Positions 1 to 8,853 of a DNA stretch of 64,000 nucleotides are shown here, piece after piece. How positions within the stretch are numbered: the first letter of the stretch is position 1; each line of letters opens with the position of its first letter. Source of the DNA: Ruegeria atlantica (lineage in GTDB: Bacteria; Pseudomonadota; Alphaproteobacteria; Rhodobacterales; Rhodobacteraceae); assembly GCF_013032455.1 (NCBI RefSeq), contig NZ_WQCF01000001.1, positions 744,001 through 808,000 of the forward strand, given 5' to 3'. The notes beneath the pieces are model-generated. The model did not search any database and was not told the DNA's origin. It saw nothing but the letters and a program-made list of their open reading frames with translations. A program made the translations under genes and the position numbers.

Positions 1-633
1 ACCGTTTGTGTCGTGGTAATGACCGGCGAGGCGCGTCACTGGCACACGCTCACGCACCGCCAAAAGCATATGCGCGATGGTATCCGGCGTGCCCTGCCCA
101 ATCGTGTCGCCCAGCGAGATCTCATAACAACCAAGCGAGAATAGTTTGTCGGCCACCTCGGCCACCTTCTCGGGCGGCGTCGGGCCATCGTATGGGCAAT
201 CAGTAGCACAGGAGACATAGCCCCGTACCGGCAGGTCAATATGACGCGCGGCTTCAAGGATCGGCGTGAACCGTTCAATGGACTCTTCAATTGTCGCGTT
301 GATATTTGCTTTTGAAAATCCCTCGGAGGCGGACGCAAAAACAGCGATTTCATCCGCTTTGGCCGCCAGGGCGTCCTCGTAGCCACGCATATTCGGTGTC
401 AGCGCGGCATATCGCACCCCGTCTGCCCGCTTGATCCCGGCAAGCACCTCTGCGCTGCCTGCCATCTGCGGCACCCACTTGGGAGAAACGAAACTGGCCA
501 CCTCGATGCGGTTGAAACCGGCACGGCTGAGGCAATCGACCAGCGCCACCTTTTCGGCCACCGGAATCTCACGCTGCTCGTTCTGCAAGCCGTCGCGCGG
601 CCCTACTTCGAAAATCTCGACCCGCTCGCCCAT
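1..633 (-). CDS. mvaB: Hydroxymethylglutaryl-CoA lyase (3' end missing)
   Basis: The first 211 codons are present and the gene runs off the left edge. The protein opens MGERVEIFEVGPRDGLQNE, the DRE-TIM metallolyase signature of HMG-CoA lyases, with RDGLQNE carrying the active-site Arg-Asp pair. Near the break LAGHYHDTNG supplies the HxHD metal-binding pair; the catalytic cysteine loop lies beyond the edge. HMG-CoA lyase cleaves 3-hydroxy-3-methylglutaryl-CoA to acetoacetate and acetyl-CoA, the last step of leucine degradation. That fits its place downstream of mccA on the same strand. The start is the ATG at 633 with GGGAGGAG about 8 bases upstream. Other symbols used for it are liuE and hmgL. 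Confidence 0.95.
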   Translation of the reverse strand, partial: MGERVEIFEVGPRDGLQNEQREIPVAEKVALVDCLSRAGFNRIEVASFVSPKWVPQMAGSAEVLAGIKRADGVRYAALTPNMRGYEDALAAKADEIAVFASASEGFSKANINATIEESIERFTPILEAARHIDLPVRGYVSCATDCPYDGPTPPEKVAEVADKLFSLGCYEISLGDTIGQGTPDTIAHMLLAVRERVPVTRLAGHYHDTNG

Positions 634-711
634 GGCTGCGCTCCTCCCGGTTTTGTCACGTTCTTCAAATGGATGACCTGACTGTGCCACGTGATGTTGC
701 GCAGGAACAGG

Positions 712-2640
712 TTACTCTTCCTCCAACCTGATCAGGGCAGCTCCGGCTTCAACCTGAGCACCATCATCAGCCAGCACTTCGGCAACGATGCCATCACGGG
801 CGGCTAGCAGAGAATGCTCCATCTTCATGGCTTCCAGAATGGCAAGCCGGTCGCCTTCCTGCACCGTCTGTCCCACGGTAGCAAACACAGCCTTGACCAG
901 GCCTGGCATGGGTGCCTCGATCACATTGGTATCACCCGCGGCGCTGGTATCGCGGTCGAGTGGATCAACGACGTCAAACGCCTGCCCATAGTTTTCAAAT
1001 ACCGTGACCCGCCCGCCTGAAATCGCAACACGCGGCATCGGCGTCCCATCAATGGACCAGGTACCGCCATTACGCTCGGCAATGACGGTTTCTCCTCCCA
1101 CCGTCCAAGTCTGACGGTTCGGACCTTCAACCTGCACATCCAGATCAATGACGTCCCCGGCCGCCAATTGGACCGCCCGGTGCAATGGAGCCCAGAGGTA
1201 AAAGCCGGTCTGTTCAGTTGTCTCGATAAGATCCAACGCCGTCATTGCAGCGGCCACGCTGGTCGCAGCCGAGACACGAGCGCCCCGCGTCAATGCCTCA
1301 AGATCGCGTCCGATCAGCCCGGTATCCACGTCACCTGTTGCAAATCCTGCATGCCGGGTCAGCGCACCCAGAAAGGCAAGGTTCGTGACGGTGCCCGCGA
1401 CTTCGGTCTGATGCAAGACGCGGTGCAACTGCTCCAGCGCAACCGCGCGCGTGGGACCGTGGACGATAACCTTTGCGATCATTGGATCATACCACGGGCT
1501 GATCGTGTCCCCCGCACGTACACCACTGTCGGCGCGGCATGCTGGCGGAAACTGCAGATGGGTCAATGTCCCGGTCGCAGGCAGGAACCCCTTGGGTACA
1601 TCCTCGGCGTAAAGCCGGGCTTCGAACGCATGGCCATTGATCGACAATTTATCCTGCGATTTCGGCAGCGTCTCACCCGAGGCGACCCGCAATTGCCACT
1701 CGACAAGATCGACGCCGGTGATCGCCTCGGTCACCGGATGTTCGACCTGCAGGCGGGTGTTCATCTCCATGAACCAGAACCGATCCGGGCGCAGACCGTC
1801 CGAGGCATCGACGATAAACTCAACCGTCCCTGCCCCTTTGTAGCCAATCGCCTCAGCCGCGCGCACGCCAGCCTGCCCCATCGCCTCGCGCATCTCGGCT
1901 GTCATACCGGGGGCTGGAGCTTCTTCGATCACTTTCTGATGGCGGCGCTGCAGCGAGCAATCGCGTTCAAACAGATGCACAGCATGGGTGCCGTCACCAA
2001 AAACCTGCACCTCGATATGGCGTGGTTTTGCGACGAATTTCTCGACCAGCACCGCATCATTACCAAAGGCAGTGCGCGCCTCACCTCGTGCACTGTCCAG
2101 CGCGGTGGCAAAATCTGCTGGGTCTTCGACAAGGCGCATCCCCTTACCGCCACCACCTGCAACCGCCTTGATCAGCACCGGATAGCCGATGGTATCTGCA
2201 GCACCGGCCAGATGCTCGGGATCCTGATTGTCTCCGTGATAGCCGGGCACCACGGGTACACCGGCCTGCTCCATCAGAGCCTTGGCGGCATCCTTCAGGC
2301 CCATCTTGCGGATCGCATTCGCCGAGGGGCCGATAAAGGTCAGACCCGCGACTTCGACCGCATCCACGAAGTCCGGGTTTTCGGATAAAAACCCGTAGCC
2401 TGGATGGATCGCCTGCGCACCAGTATCCAGCGCAGCCTGAATGATCACATCCCCCTTCAGATAACTTTCTGAGGGAGCCGCACCGCCGATATGGACAGCT
2501 TCATCGGCCATCAGTACGTGCTTAGCGGAAGCATCCGCATCCGAATAAACCGCGACGCAGGACACACCCATCTTCTGGGCGGTTTCCGTCACCCGACAAG
2601 CAATCTCGCCTCGGTTGGCAATCAGAATTTTGTTAAACAT
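712..2640 (-). CDS. mccA: Methylcrotonyl-CoA carboxylase, biotin-carrying alpha subunit
   Basis: 642 residues with the family's usual layout: biotin carboxylase N-domain (FNKILIANRGEIACRV at the start), ATP-grasp domain with glycine loop AVAGGGGKGMRLV and substrate-binding EMNTRLQVEHPVTE, biotin-carboxylase C-domain, and a C-terminal biotinyl domain with EAMKMEH (biotinylated lysine about residue 606). With MccB it carboxylates 3-methylcrotonyl-CoA to 3-methylglutaconyl-CoA in leucine breakdown. An upstream in-frame ATG at 2649 overlaps the stop of the ASCH gene (ATGA), but the purine run GGAAGG lies directly against it and sits 9 bases before the ATG at 2640. The latter also matches the usual N-terminus, so 2640 is preferred. 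Propionyl- or geranyl-CoA specificity is less likely given ivd and HMG-CoA lyase beside it. Confidence 0.95.
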   Translation of the reverse strand: MFNKILIANRGEIACRVTETAQKMGVSCVAVYSDADASAKHVLMADEAVHIGGAAPSESYLKGDVIIQAALDTGAQAIHPGYGFLSENPDFVDAVEVAGLTFIGPSANAIRKMGLKDAAKALMEQAGVPVVPGYHGDNQDPEHLAGAADTIGYPVLIKAVAGGGGKGMRLVEDPADFATALDSARGEARTAFGNDAVLVEKFVAKPRHIEVQVFGDGTHAVHLFERDCSLQRRHQKVIEEAPAPGMTAEMREAMGQAGVRAAEAIGYKGAGTVEFIVDASDGLRPDRFWFMEMNTRLQVEHPVTEAITGVDLVEWQLRVASGETLPKSQDKLSINGHAFEARLYAEDVPKGFLPATGTLTHLQFPPACRADSGVRAGDTISPWYDPMIAKVIVHGPTRAVALEQLHRVLHQTEVAGTVTNLAFLGALTRHAGFATGDVDTGLIGRDLEALTRGARVSAATSVAAAMTALDLIETTEQTGFYLWAPLHRAVQLAAGDVIDLDVQVEGPNRQTWTVGGETVIAERNGGTWSIDGTPMPRVAISGGRVTVFENYGQAFDVVDPLDRDTSAAGDTNVIEAPMPGLVKAVFATVGQTVQEGDRLAILEAMKMEHSLLAARDGIVAEVLADDGAQVEAGAALIRLEEE

Positions 2641-2645
2641 TTTTT

Positions 2646-3071
2646 TCATCCTTCCGCTGCCAGATCCTCGATCAGATGAAACCGCTCGCAGACCAGTTCC
2701 ATCTTGGGGTCAAACCCGCCATTGCGTTCGAAATACCGGCGGTGCCCATCGCGCCAACCGTCCAGCGTGTCATTTTCACCCTCTGCCAACGCAAAATCCT
2801 CGGTCACGTCACAAAACCTGCGTATCGAAACATCCGCCGTTTCGATGACGAGAGCCGGTCGTCCATCCCACTCCAAAGCGATGTCGCGCCGACCGGGCTT
2901 AGGCATATCCGCACTGCCCTCGGGAAAATCCCTAAGAGCGCCACACGTGGCCGTCTTCGCCCCAGATCGAACCAATGTAAGCAATTCGTCACACAAGGTT
3001 TGACTGTCACCGAATTTGAATGTCTGAGCTTCGGGATAGCGCGCTATTATTCTGTCTAGTTCAGCGTTCAT
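2646..3071 (-). CDS. ASCH-domain protein
   Basis: 141 residues resembling the ASCH superfamily, a beta-barrel fold related to PUA and thought to bind RNA. Visible hallmarks are the SGAKTATCGAL segment near residues 36-46 (the ASCH G-x-K-x-x-T motif), a central PALVIETADV strand and C-terminal FERNGGFDPKMELVCERF. Some family members cleave RNA or hydrolyse modified nucleosides; which applies here cannot be told from sequence. It is locked between mccB (1 base after its stop) and mccA (ATGA overlap with the upstream mccA ATG), so it must be co-transcribed with the leucine genes. There is no signal peptide or membrane segment. Family call good, role unknown. Confidence 0.85.
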   Translation of the reverse strand: MNAELDRIIARYPEAQTFKFGDSQTLCDELLTLVRSGAKTATCGALRDFPEGSADMPKPGRRDIALEWDGRPALVIETADVSIRRFCDVTEDFALAEGENDTLDGWRDGHRRYFERNGGFDPKMELVCERFHLIEDLAAEG

Positions 3072-3072
3072 G

Positions 3073-4677
3073 CTACATCCTGAACACGCCGAAACGTGTC
3101 TCCTCTATCGGGGCGTTCAGTGCGGCGCTCAGCGACAGGGCCAACACGTCGCGGCTTTTGCGCGGGTCGATGATGCCGTCATCCCACAACCGCGCCGAAG
3201 CATAAAGCGGGTGCGACTGTTCCTCGAACATCTCCAGCGTCGGGCGTTTGAATTCGGCTTCTTCCTCGGCAGACCAAGTGCCGCCCTGCCGCTCGATCCC
3301 GTCACGTTTGACAGTGGCCAAAACGCCTGCGGCCTGCTCACCCCCCATCACGGAAATCCGCGAGTTCGGCCATGTCCACAGGAAGCGCGGCTGATAGGCG
3401 CGACCCGACATACCGTAGTTTCCGGCCCCGAATGAGCCTCCGACAAGCATTGTGATCTTGGGCACTGAGGTCGTGGCAACCGCCGTCACCATCTTGGCCC
3501 CGTGCCGCGCGATACCCTCGTTTTCGTATTTACGGCCCACCATGAACCCGGTGATGTTCTGCAGGAAGACCAGCGGGATGCGGCGCTGAGAACACAGCTC
3601 GACAAAATGCGCGCCCTTCTGCGCCGACTCGGAAAACAGCACACCGTTATTGGCGATGATCCCGACCGGACAGCCTTTGACATGGGCGAAACCGGTCACC
3701 AGAGTTTCGCCAAAGCGCGGTTTGAACTCATCGAACCGGGACCCATCGACCAACCGTGCGATGACTTCGCGAATGTCATACGGCGTGCGCAGGTCCGCCG
3801 GAACAACGCCGAGGATTTCATCGGGGTCATAGGCCGGGTCCTCGGGGCTGGCCCAGTCCACCGTCTGAGGTTTGCGCAAGTTCAGCGATCCCACCGCGCG
3901 GCGCGCCAAGGCCAGCGCGTGGGCATCATCCTCGGCCAGATAATCCGCGACGCCGGACAGGCGAGTGTGGACGTCGCCGCCGCCCAGATCCTCGGCGCTG
4001 ACAACCTCTCCCGTCGCGGCCTTGACCAGAGGCGGCCCAGCCAGAAAGATCGTGCCCTGTTCTTTCACGATGATGGTCACGTCCGACATCGCGGGCACAT
4101 AGGCCCCGCCTGCAGTACATGAGCCCATCACGACGGCGATCTGGGCGATCCCCTTGGCACTCATCCGCGCTTGGTTATAGAAAATTCGGCCAAAATGGTC
4201 GCGGTCAGGGAAAACCTCATCCTGATTGGGCAGGTTCGCACCGCCGCTATCCACCAGATAGATGCAGGGCAGATGGTTTTCCTCGGCAATCTCCTGCGCG
4301 CGGAGGTGTTTCTTGACGGTCATAGGATAATAGGTGCCGCCCTTCACGGTGGCGTCGTTGCAGACCACCATAACCTCACGCCCCTGCACCCGGCCAATGC
4401 CTGCGATAACCCCGGCACAAGGCGCAGCGTCCCCATACATCCCATGCGCCGCTGTCGCCCCGATTTCCAGAAACGGAGACCCCGGGTCCAACAGGTTCGC
4501 CACCCGCCGGCGCGGCAACATCTTGCCCCGCGATTCATGCCGCGCGCGAGATTTTTCACCGCCCCCCATACGGGCCGCTTCGGCAGCGGCTGAGATTTGC
4601 GCTAGCGCGTCCAGATGGGCGGCTCGGTTTGCCTTGAAGCCCTCAGAGGCGGGCATGGCTTTGGATGTGAGTTTCAT
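3073..4677 (-). CDS. mccB: Methylcrotonyl-CoA carboxylase, carboxyltransferase beta subunit
   Basis: 534 residues, the normal length for acyl-CoA carboxylase beta chains. Two crotonase-fold halves are visible: N-terminal with [20 protein letters not shown] and [16 protein letters not shown] (oxyanion glycines), C-terminal with [18 protein letters not shown] and [16 protein letters not shown]. The [10 protein letters not shown] segment and the GFMVG loop are typical of 3-methylcrotonyl-CoA rather than propionyl-CoA carboxylases. It moves CO2 from the biotin on MccA to methylcrotonyl-CoA. It follows a small secreted-protein gene by 2 bases and precedes the ASCH gene by 1 base, indicating one transcript. 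Start ATG at 4677. Confidence 0.95.
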   Translation of the reverse strand: MKLTSKAMPASEGFKANRAAHLDALAQISAAAEAARMGGGEKSRARHESRGKMLPRRRVANLLDPGSPFLEIGATAAHGMYGDAAPCAGVIAGIGRVQGREVMVVCNDATVKGGTYYPMTVKKHLRAQEIAEENHLPCIYLVDSGGANLPNQDEVFPDRDHFGRIFYNQARMSAKGIAQIAVVMGSCTAGGAYVPAMSDVTIIVKEQGTIFLAGPPLVKAATGEVVSAEDLGGGDVHTRLSGVADYLAEDDAHALALARRAVGSLNLRKPQTVDWASPEDPAYDPDEILGVVPADLRTPYDIREVIARLVDGSRFDEFKPRFGETLVTGFAHVKGCPVGIIANNGVLFSESAQKGAHFVELCSQRRIPLVFLQNITGFMVGRKYENEGIARHGAKMVTAVATTSVPKITMLVGGSFGAGNYGMSGRAYQPRFLWTWPNSRISVMGGEQAAGVLATVKRDGIERQGGTWSAEEEAEFKRPTLEMFEEQSHPLYASARLWDDGIIDPRKSRDVLALSLSAALNAPIEETRFGVFRM

Positions 4678-4679
4678 GT

Positions 4680-5219
4680 CTAAGGCACCTGTTTTTCTTC
4701 AGCGCGTTCAGCCGCGCGTTGGAGCATTCTCAGCGTGAGCCAGCCAGCCATGGCATCCGCATAGCCACAAACAACCTGCTCAGAGACACCTTGGACTTGA
4801 ACGTCTTCACAATCAGGTATCGCTGGTGCAAATTGGGCCAATAATTCATTGTCGAATATTCTCTTTGCATCTCTTGTTAACTCTTGCGCTGTAGGAGGGT
4901 CTTCGTGGCCAAAACGGTTTTTTTCTGGGATTTGAGACCACTCCGAAATCGTTTCGTTACGCATCCACTTTGACACCACCAAAACGCATCTTTCGGCCTC
5001 AGCACTTGGGTCCGCCAACTCACACATCCTGAGGCTTTGACTGATACATTCCACGTCCATAGGAAGCGCATAGTCGACATCTGGAACCAGATCAGTGCAA
5101 GCTCGCAAAAATGCGACTGTATCAAACCTGTCGGGGTCCGCTGCCTCGGTTTGCGTTGCTATGTTGATTGCACTCAGCACTGTCGCCAGAACAAATAAGC
5201 TTCTCAATTCGAATATCAC
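4680..5219 (-). CDS. Small secreted six-cysteine protein of unknown function
   Basis: 179 residues. The N-terminus ([22 protein letters not shown] then ADPDRF) is a Sec signal peptide with likely cleavage after TEA. The mature part has six cysteines (RACTD, VECIS, RMCEL, ERCVL, PDCED, VVCGY), consistent with three disulfides in the periplasm, and the C-terminal third is helical and rich in Ala/Glu. I do not recognise the family; a distant likeness to LprI-type lysozyme inhibitors was considered but not established. The start is a GTG overlapping the synthetase stop (GTGA), and the stop is 2 bases before mccB. Translation is therefore probably coupled inside a catabolic operon, odd company for an exported protein. 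Confidence 0.8.
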   Translation of the reverse strand: MIFELRSLFVLATVLSAINIATQTEAADPDRFDTVAFLRACTDLVPDVDYALPMDVECISQSLRMCELADPSAEAERCVLVVSKWMRNETISEWSQIPEKNRFGHEDPPTAQELTRDAKRIFDNELLAQFAPAIPDCEDVQVQGVSEQVVCGYADAMAGWLTLRMLQRAAERAEEKQVP

Positions 5220-6742
5220 TTGTTCAATTCCTCCGCCGCCCGCGCCTTTAATTCCTTGCGAATCACCTTGCCCGTCACCGTCATCGGCAATTCCTCCAGA
5301 AAGGCCACCTCACGTGGGTAGGAGTAACGCGCCAGACGGTCCTTGACCCAATCCTGCAACTCCTGCTCCGAAGCCTCGGTCCCCGGCTTCAACACCACAT
5401 AGGCCTTCACAATCTCGGTTCGCAGCGGATCGGGCTTGCCGACCACGCCCACCGTCGCCACCGACGGATGGGTCAGCAGGCAATCCTCGATCTCGGCAGG
5501 GCCAATGCGGTATCCGGCCGAGGTGATCACGTCATCATCACGGCCGACGAAGCGCAGATAGTCGCCCTCCCACACGCCGCGGTCGCCTGTGATCAGCCAG
5601 TCGCTACGGAACTTCTCAGCCGTTGCCTCGGGCCGATTCCAGTATTCCAGCAGCATCGAGGCCGAGCCGCGCCGGATGGCCACATCGCCCTCCTCGTCGG
5701 TCGGGTTGCCATCCTCATCAATCACAGCCACCTCGTGCCCCGGCACCGGCTGACCGATACAACCGGGCCGCACCGGGAAATCCTCGGCGCAGGAGGAGAC
5801 AACCATGTTGCATTCAGTCTGGCCGTAAAACTCGTTGATCGTCAGGCCAAACGCCTGTTCACCCCATGCCAGCATCTCTGCCCCCAATGGCTCACCACCC
5901 GAAGCCACCGAGCGCAAGCCAGGGATTGCTTGGTCCGCCGCCTTGAGCATCCGCAAAGCGGTCGGCGGAAAGAACACATTGCGCACCTCACCCCGCGCGA
6001 TCACATCAGCGCAAGCTTTAGGCGAGAATTTCTCAAGACGCGCGGCGACCACAGGAATGCCCAGCGCCAAACCGGGCATCAACACATCGAACAACCCTCC
6101 GATCCAGGCCCAATCGGCGGGCGTCCAAAGGCAATCGCCATCGCGCAAATGATTATGGCTGATCGACACGCCCGGCAAGTGACCAGTCAGCACCCGGTGA
6201 CCATGCAGAGCGCCTTTTGGTTTACCCGTCGTCCCCGAAGTATAGATCAACACTGCTGGGTCTTCCGGCCCTGTATCGACAAATGGCATCGGACTATCCG
6301 ATGGCATGATCTGATCAACCAGCAACGAATGGGCGAGACCGCCCAGCAACGCGGCCCCCTCAGCATCCGTGACCACCAACTGCGCTCCCGCATCCCCGAC
6401 GCGCGAAGCCAGTGCATCCCGTTTGAACAGCTTGAACAGCGGCACCGAGATCGCCCCCAGCTTCCAAATCGCTAGATGCGCTGCTGCGCACCAAGGCGAC
6501 TGGCTTAGCAACACACCGATGCGGTCCCCAGCCCGAACCTGTGGCTGAAGTACACGCGCGAGCCCATCAGCCATGCGCGCCAACTGACCATAGGTGACAC
6601 GCTCGGTTCCATCATTGGTCAGGTCAATGATCGCCACGCGCTCACCAGGATGCGCGAGACACTGCCGCGCCATGTTGAGCCTGTCTGAAATGGCCCAACC
6701 CCCGGAATTTCGCATACCGGGTATGCGCTTATCGGGACACAT
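5216..6742 (-). CDS. Acyl-CoA synthetase (AMP-forming)
   Basis: 508 residues of the ANL adenylating family. Motifs: A3 phosphate loop YTSGTTGKPKG (near 170-180), A5 NEFYGQTE, A7/A8 TGDRGVWEGDYLRFVGRDDD and SAGYRIGPAEIE, and A10 TVTGKVIRK with the catalytic lysine near residue 492. It activates a carboxylic acid to its CoA thioester. Position between ivd and mccB suggests isovalerate, methylcrotonate or another short branched acid, or acetoacetate produced downstream, but specificity is not readable. It resembles the acetyl/medium-chain synthetase branch. The start is the ATG at 6742; the in-frame ATG at 6715 is an alternative. It is divergent from the OmpW-family gene, so the 136-base gap at 6743-6878 must serve both. 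Confidence 0.9.
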   Translation of the reverse strand: MCPDKRIPGMRNSGGWAISDRLNMARQCLAHPGERVAIIDLTNDGTERVTYGQLARMADGLARVLQPQVRAGDRIGVLLSQSPWCAAAHLAIWKLGAISVPLFKLFKRDALASRVGDAGAQLVVTDAEGAALLGGLAHSLLVDQIMPSDSPMPFVDTGPEDPAVLIYTSGTTGKPKGALHGHRVLTGHLPGVSISHNHLRDGDCLWTPADWAWIGGLFDVLMPGLALGIPVVAARLEKFSPKACADVIARGEVRNVFFPPTALRMLKAADQAIPGLRSVASGGEPLGAEMLAWGEQAFGLTINEFYGQTECNMVVSSCAEDFPVRPGCIGQPVPGHEVAVIDEDGNPTDEEGDVAIRRGSASMLLEYWNRPEATAEKFRSDWLITGDRGVWEGDYLRFVGRDDDVITSAGYRIGPAEIEDCLLTHPSVATVGVVGKPDPLRTEIVKAYVVLKPGTEASEQELQDWVKDRLARYSYPREVAFLEELPMTVTGKVIRKELKARAAEELNK

Positions 6743-6806
6743 GGCGAGAAACCCTTGTTTTTATAAACTTAATCCGCACCGGAAGATCTCTTTCCCTTAC
6801 AAGAAC

Positions 6807-6820
6807 TTGATGCAGATCAG
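6807..6820 (+). promoter_or_regulatory. FNR/FnrL-type box upstream of ompW
   Basis: TTGATGCAGATCAG matches the FNR/FnrL consensus TTGAT-N4-ATCAA at 9 of 10 fixed positions. It lies 58 bases before the ompW ATG. ompW homologues elsewhere are known members of FNR regulons. That this site is functional is inference. Confidence 0.55.
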
Positions 6821-6878
6821 AGTTCCCGGCGGTCTTGCCTTGCAGAAGCGACCCATCAACAAATTCAAAGGCCATAAA

Positions 6879-7481
6879 ATGACTAAAACACTCGCCGCTT
6901 TGACATTCTCGACCGCGCTTGTCGCGCTTGCCGCCCCTGCAATGGCCCAGAACCAAGGTGACTGGACCGTGGGTGTCGGTGTTGGCTACCTTGAGCCGAA
7001 ATCCGACAACGGCACTCTGACCGGCGGCCTCGACGTCGAAGTGGATTCGGACACGCGCCCGATCTTTACCGTGGAATATTTCGTCCGCGACAACCTCGGC
7101 ATCGAACTTCTGGCTGCTACCCCGTTCGAACACGACATCACTTTGAATGGCAGCATTGACGCGGGCAGCGTCAAGCACCTGCCGCCCACCCTGTCGCTGA
7201 ACTACCACTTCCCGACCAACAGCGTTTGGAAGCCCTATGTCGGTGCAGGTCTGAACTACACAATTTTCTTCGACGAAGAGCTGCCCGGACTCGAGCTTGA
7301 CAACTCCTTCGGCATCGCGCTGCAGGCTGGCCTGGACTACATGGTCACCGAAAAAGGTGCCGTACGTCTGAACGTCCGCTGGTTCGACATCGACTCGGAC
7401 GTTTCGCTGGGCGGCACCGATATCGGCACCGCCGAAATCGATCCTTGGCTGGTCGGCGTATCCTACGTCCATAGCTTCTGA
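6879..7481 (+). CDS. ompW: OmpW-family outer membrane protein
   Basis: 200 residues. The signal peptide is MTKTLAALTFSTALVALAAP followed by AMAQ, cut after AMA or AQ. The mature protein shows alternating beta-strand character with OmpW landmarks: GDWTVGVGVGYLEP at the start, YFVRDNLGIELLAATPFEHDI, LPPTLSLNYHFP, KPYVGAGLNYT, and the terminal aromatic strand LVGVSYVHSF. OmpW forms a narrow eight-stranded barrel for small, often hydrophobic, solutes. The ATG at 6879 is chosen because it begins the signal peptide and has AAAGG 7 bases upstream; the reading frame is open further upstream but without signal-peptide sense. It is oriented against the leucine genes on both sides and is followed by its own terminator. 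Confidence 0.92.
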   Translation: MTKTLAALTFSTALVALAAPAMAQNQGDWTVGVGVGYLEPKSDNGTLTGGLDVEVDSDTRPIFTVEYFVRDNLGIELLAATPFEHDITLNGSIDAGSVKHLPPTLSLNYHFPTNSVWKPYVGAGLNYTIFFDEELPGLELDNSFGIALQAGLDYMVTEKGAVRLNVRWFDIDSDVSLGGTDIGTAEIDPWLVGVSYVHSF

Positions 7482-7495
7482 TCCCTTTCAGGCCA

Positions 7496-7524
7496 CGCCC
7501 CGCCATCCTATGGCGGGGCGTTTT
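7496..7524 (+). terminator. Intrinsic terminator of ompW
   Basis: A perfect 10-bp stem (7496-7505 with 7511-7520), loop TCCTA, followed by TTTT. It lies 14 bases after the ompW stop and just before the convergent ivd stop. Confidence 0.85.
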
Positions 7525-7528
7525 CCTT

Positions 7529-8692
7529 TCAGACCATCTCGTTCATCATTTCCCGCCCGATCAGCATCCGGCGGATTTCACTGGTGCCTGCTCCGATCTC
7601 CATCAACTTGGCGTCTCGGAAAATCCGGCTGACAGCCGAATCTGACAGGAACCCGGCACCACCCATCGCCTGCACAGCCTGGTGCGCCTGCGTCATTGCC
7701 TGCTCCGAGGCATAAAGGCAGCACGCTGCCGCGTCCTGACGGGTCACGTCGCCCCGATCGCAGGCCTTGGCGACCTCATAGACATAGGCACGTGCTGAGT
7801 TCATCGCGGTGTACATATCCGCAATCTTGCCCTGCATAAGCTGAAAGCTACCGATCGGTTTGCCGAACTGCTTGCGTTCAGCCAGATAAGGCATGATTTC
7901 ATCCAGACAGGCAGCCATGATCCCTGTGCCGATCCCGGCCAGCACCACGCGCTCATAGTCCAGTCCGGACATTAAAACCGCCACACCCCTGCCTTCTTCG
8001 CCCAGAACGTTCTCGAAGGGCACCTCGACATCTTCAAAGATCAACTCGGCCGTATTCGACCCACGCATCCCCAGCTTGTCGAAATGGGGCGAAGTCGAAA
8101 ATCCCGCCATCTCCTTCTCAATCAGAAAGGCTGTAATCCCTTTCGAGCCCGCATCCGGATCCGTCTTGGCGTAAACAACCAGAGTATCCGCGTCCGGCCC
8201 ATTTGTGATCCAATACTTATTGCCGTTCAGACGATAGTGATCGTTGCGCTTTTCCGCGCGCAGCTTCATCGAAACCACATCAGACCCAGCCGATGCCTCG
8301 GACATTGCCAATGCGCCGACATGCTCACCCGAAATCAAACGCGGCAGGTACTTCGCCTTCTGTTCGTCGGTTCCGTTCAACTTGATTTGATTGACGCACA
8401 GATTTGAATGCGCCCCGTAAGACAGAGAAACCGAGGCCGAGGCCCGCGCGACCTCTTCCACCGCGACTGTGTGGGCAAGATAAGACATGCCAGCGCCGCC
8501 ATACTCCTCGGGTACGGTTATGCCAAGCATCCCGAGATCACCCATCTCTTTCCAAAGCTCATTGGGAAATGCGTTGGATTTGTCGACCTCGGCAGCCATC
8601 GGCTTGACCCGCTCCTGCGCCCAGCGATGCACCATTTCACGCAGGGCATTCACGTCTTCGCCCAGATCAAATTGCATTGTAGCTGTGAACAC
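7529..8692 (-). CDS. ivd: Isovaleryl-CoA dehydrogenase
   Basis: 387 residues of the acyl-CoA dehydrogenase family. Signatures: [14 protein letters not shown] (FAD/substrate loop, residues 126-139), [17 protein letters not shown], and [20 protein letters not shown] near the C-terminus. The catalytic base sits in [12 protein letters not shown] (E247), the position used by isovaleryl- and long-chain dehydrogenases instead of the C-terminal loop glutamate. It oxidises isovaleryl-CoA to 3-methylcrotonyl-CoA, feeding MccAB. The start is a GTG at 8692 supported by GAGGAGG 7 bases upstream. It is the promoter-proximal gene of the cluster and lies behind a strong palindrome, so regulation by a repressor is likely. 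Confidence 0.95.
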   Translation of the reverse strand: MFTATMQFDLGEDVNALREMVHRWAQERVKPMAAEVDKSNAFPNELWKEMGDLGMLGITVPEEYGGAGMSYLAHTVAVEEVARASASVSLSYGAHSNLCVNQIKLNGTDEQKAKYLPRLISGEHVGALAMSEASAGSDVVSMKLRAEKRNDHYRLNGNKYWITNGPDADTLVVYAKTDPDAGSKGITAFLIEKEMAGFSTSPHFDKLGMRGSNTAELIFEDVEVPFENVLGEEGRGVAVLMSGLDYERVVLAGIGTGIMAACLDEIMPYLAERKQFGKPIGSFQLMQGKIADMYTAMNSARAYVYEVAKACDRGDVTRQDAAACCLYASEQAMTQAHQAVQAMGGAGFLSDSAVSRIFRDAKLMEIGAGTSEIRRMLIGREMMNEMV

Positions 8693-8706
8693 GTCGCGGC
8701 CTCCTC

Positions 8707-8740
8707 ACCAACTTAATGAACACTTGTTCAATAAGTTGGT
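8707..8740. promoter_or_regulatory. 34-bp near-palindrome, candidate operator for ivd
   Basis: Two 16-bp arms (8707-8722 and 8725-8740) around a 2-bp centre, with one mismatched pair (8716/8731). The core TGAACA-CT-TGTTCA resembles TetR-type operators. It begins 15 bases before the ivd start and overlaps a candidate -10 element, a place suited to repression. No regulator gene is adjacent. Confidence 0.65.
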
Positions 8741-8764
8741 AGCAGCGAATCCCCTACAGGTCAA
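8736..8764 (-). promoter_or_regulatory. Candidate promoter of ivd
   Basis: On the minus strand TTGACC (8764-8759), a 17-base spacer, then TACCAA (8741-8736). The -35 is good and the -10 weak (3 of 6). The -10 runs into the palindrome. Confidence 0.4.
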
Positions 8765-8782
8765 TGCGCAGGTAGCGGGCAC

Positions 8783-8813
8783 AAAAAATGCCGCCCTGCA
8801 CAGGGCGGCATTT
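8783..8813 (-). terminator. Intrinsic terminator of the DegT-family gene
   Basis: A 13-bp stem formed by 8786-8798 and 8801-8813 with a very short loop. On the minus strand it is followed by a T-run (A-run at 8783-8788 of the plus strand). It lies 40 bases past the DegT gene stop. Confidence 0.85.
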
Positions 8814-8853
8814 CACAGGAAACGAGCGTGCGCCATCGGCGCACACCTTTGGA

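Noticed and set aside
1168-2388. Long open frame (406 codons) antisense to mccA
   Set aside because: It lies wholly within the recognised biotin carboxylase gene on the other strand, and its product has no family features; long antisense frames are expected in GC-rich codon patterns.
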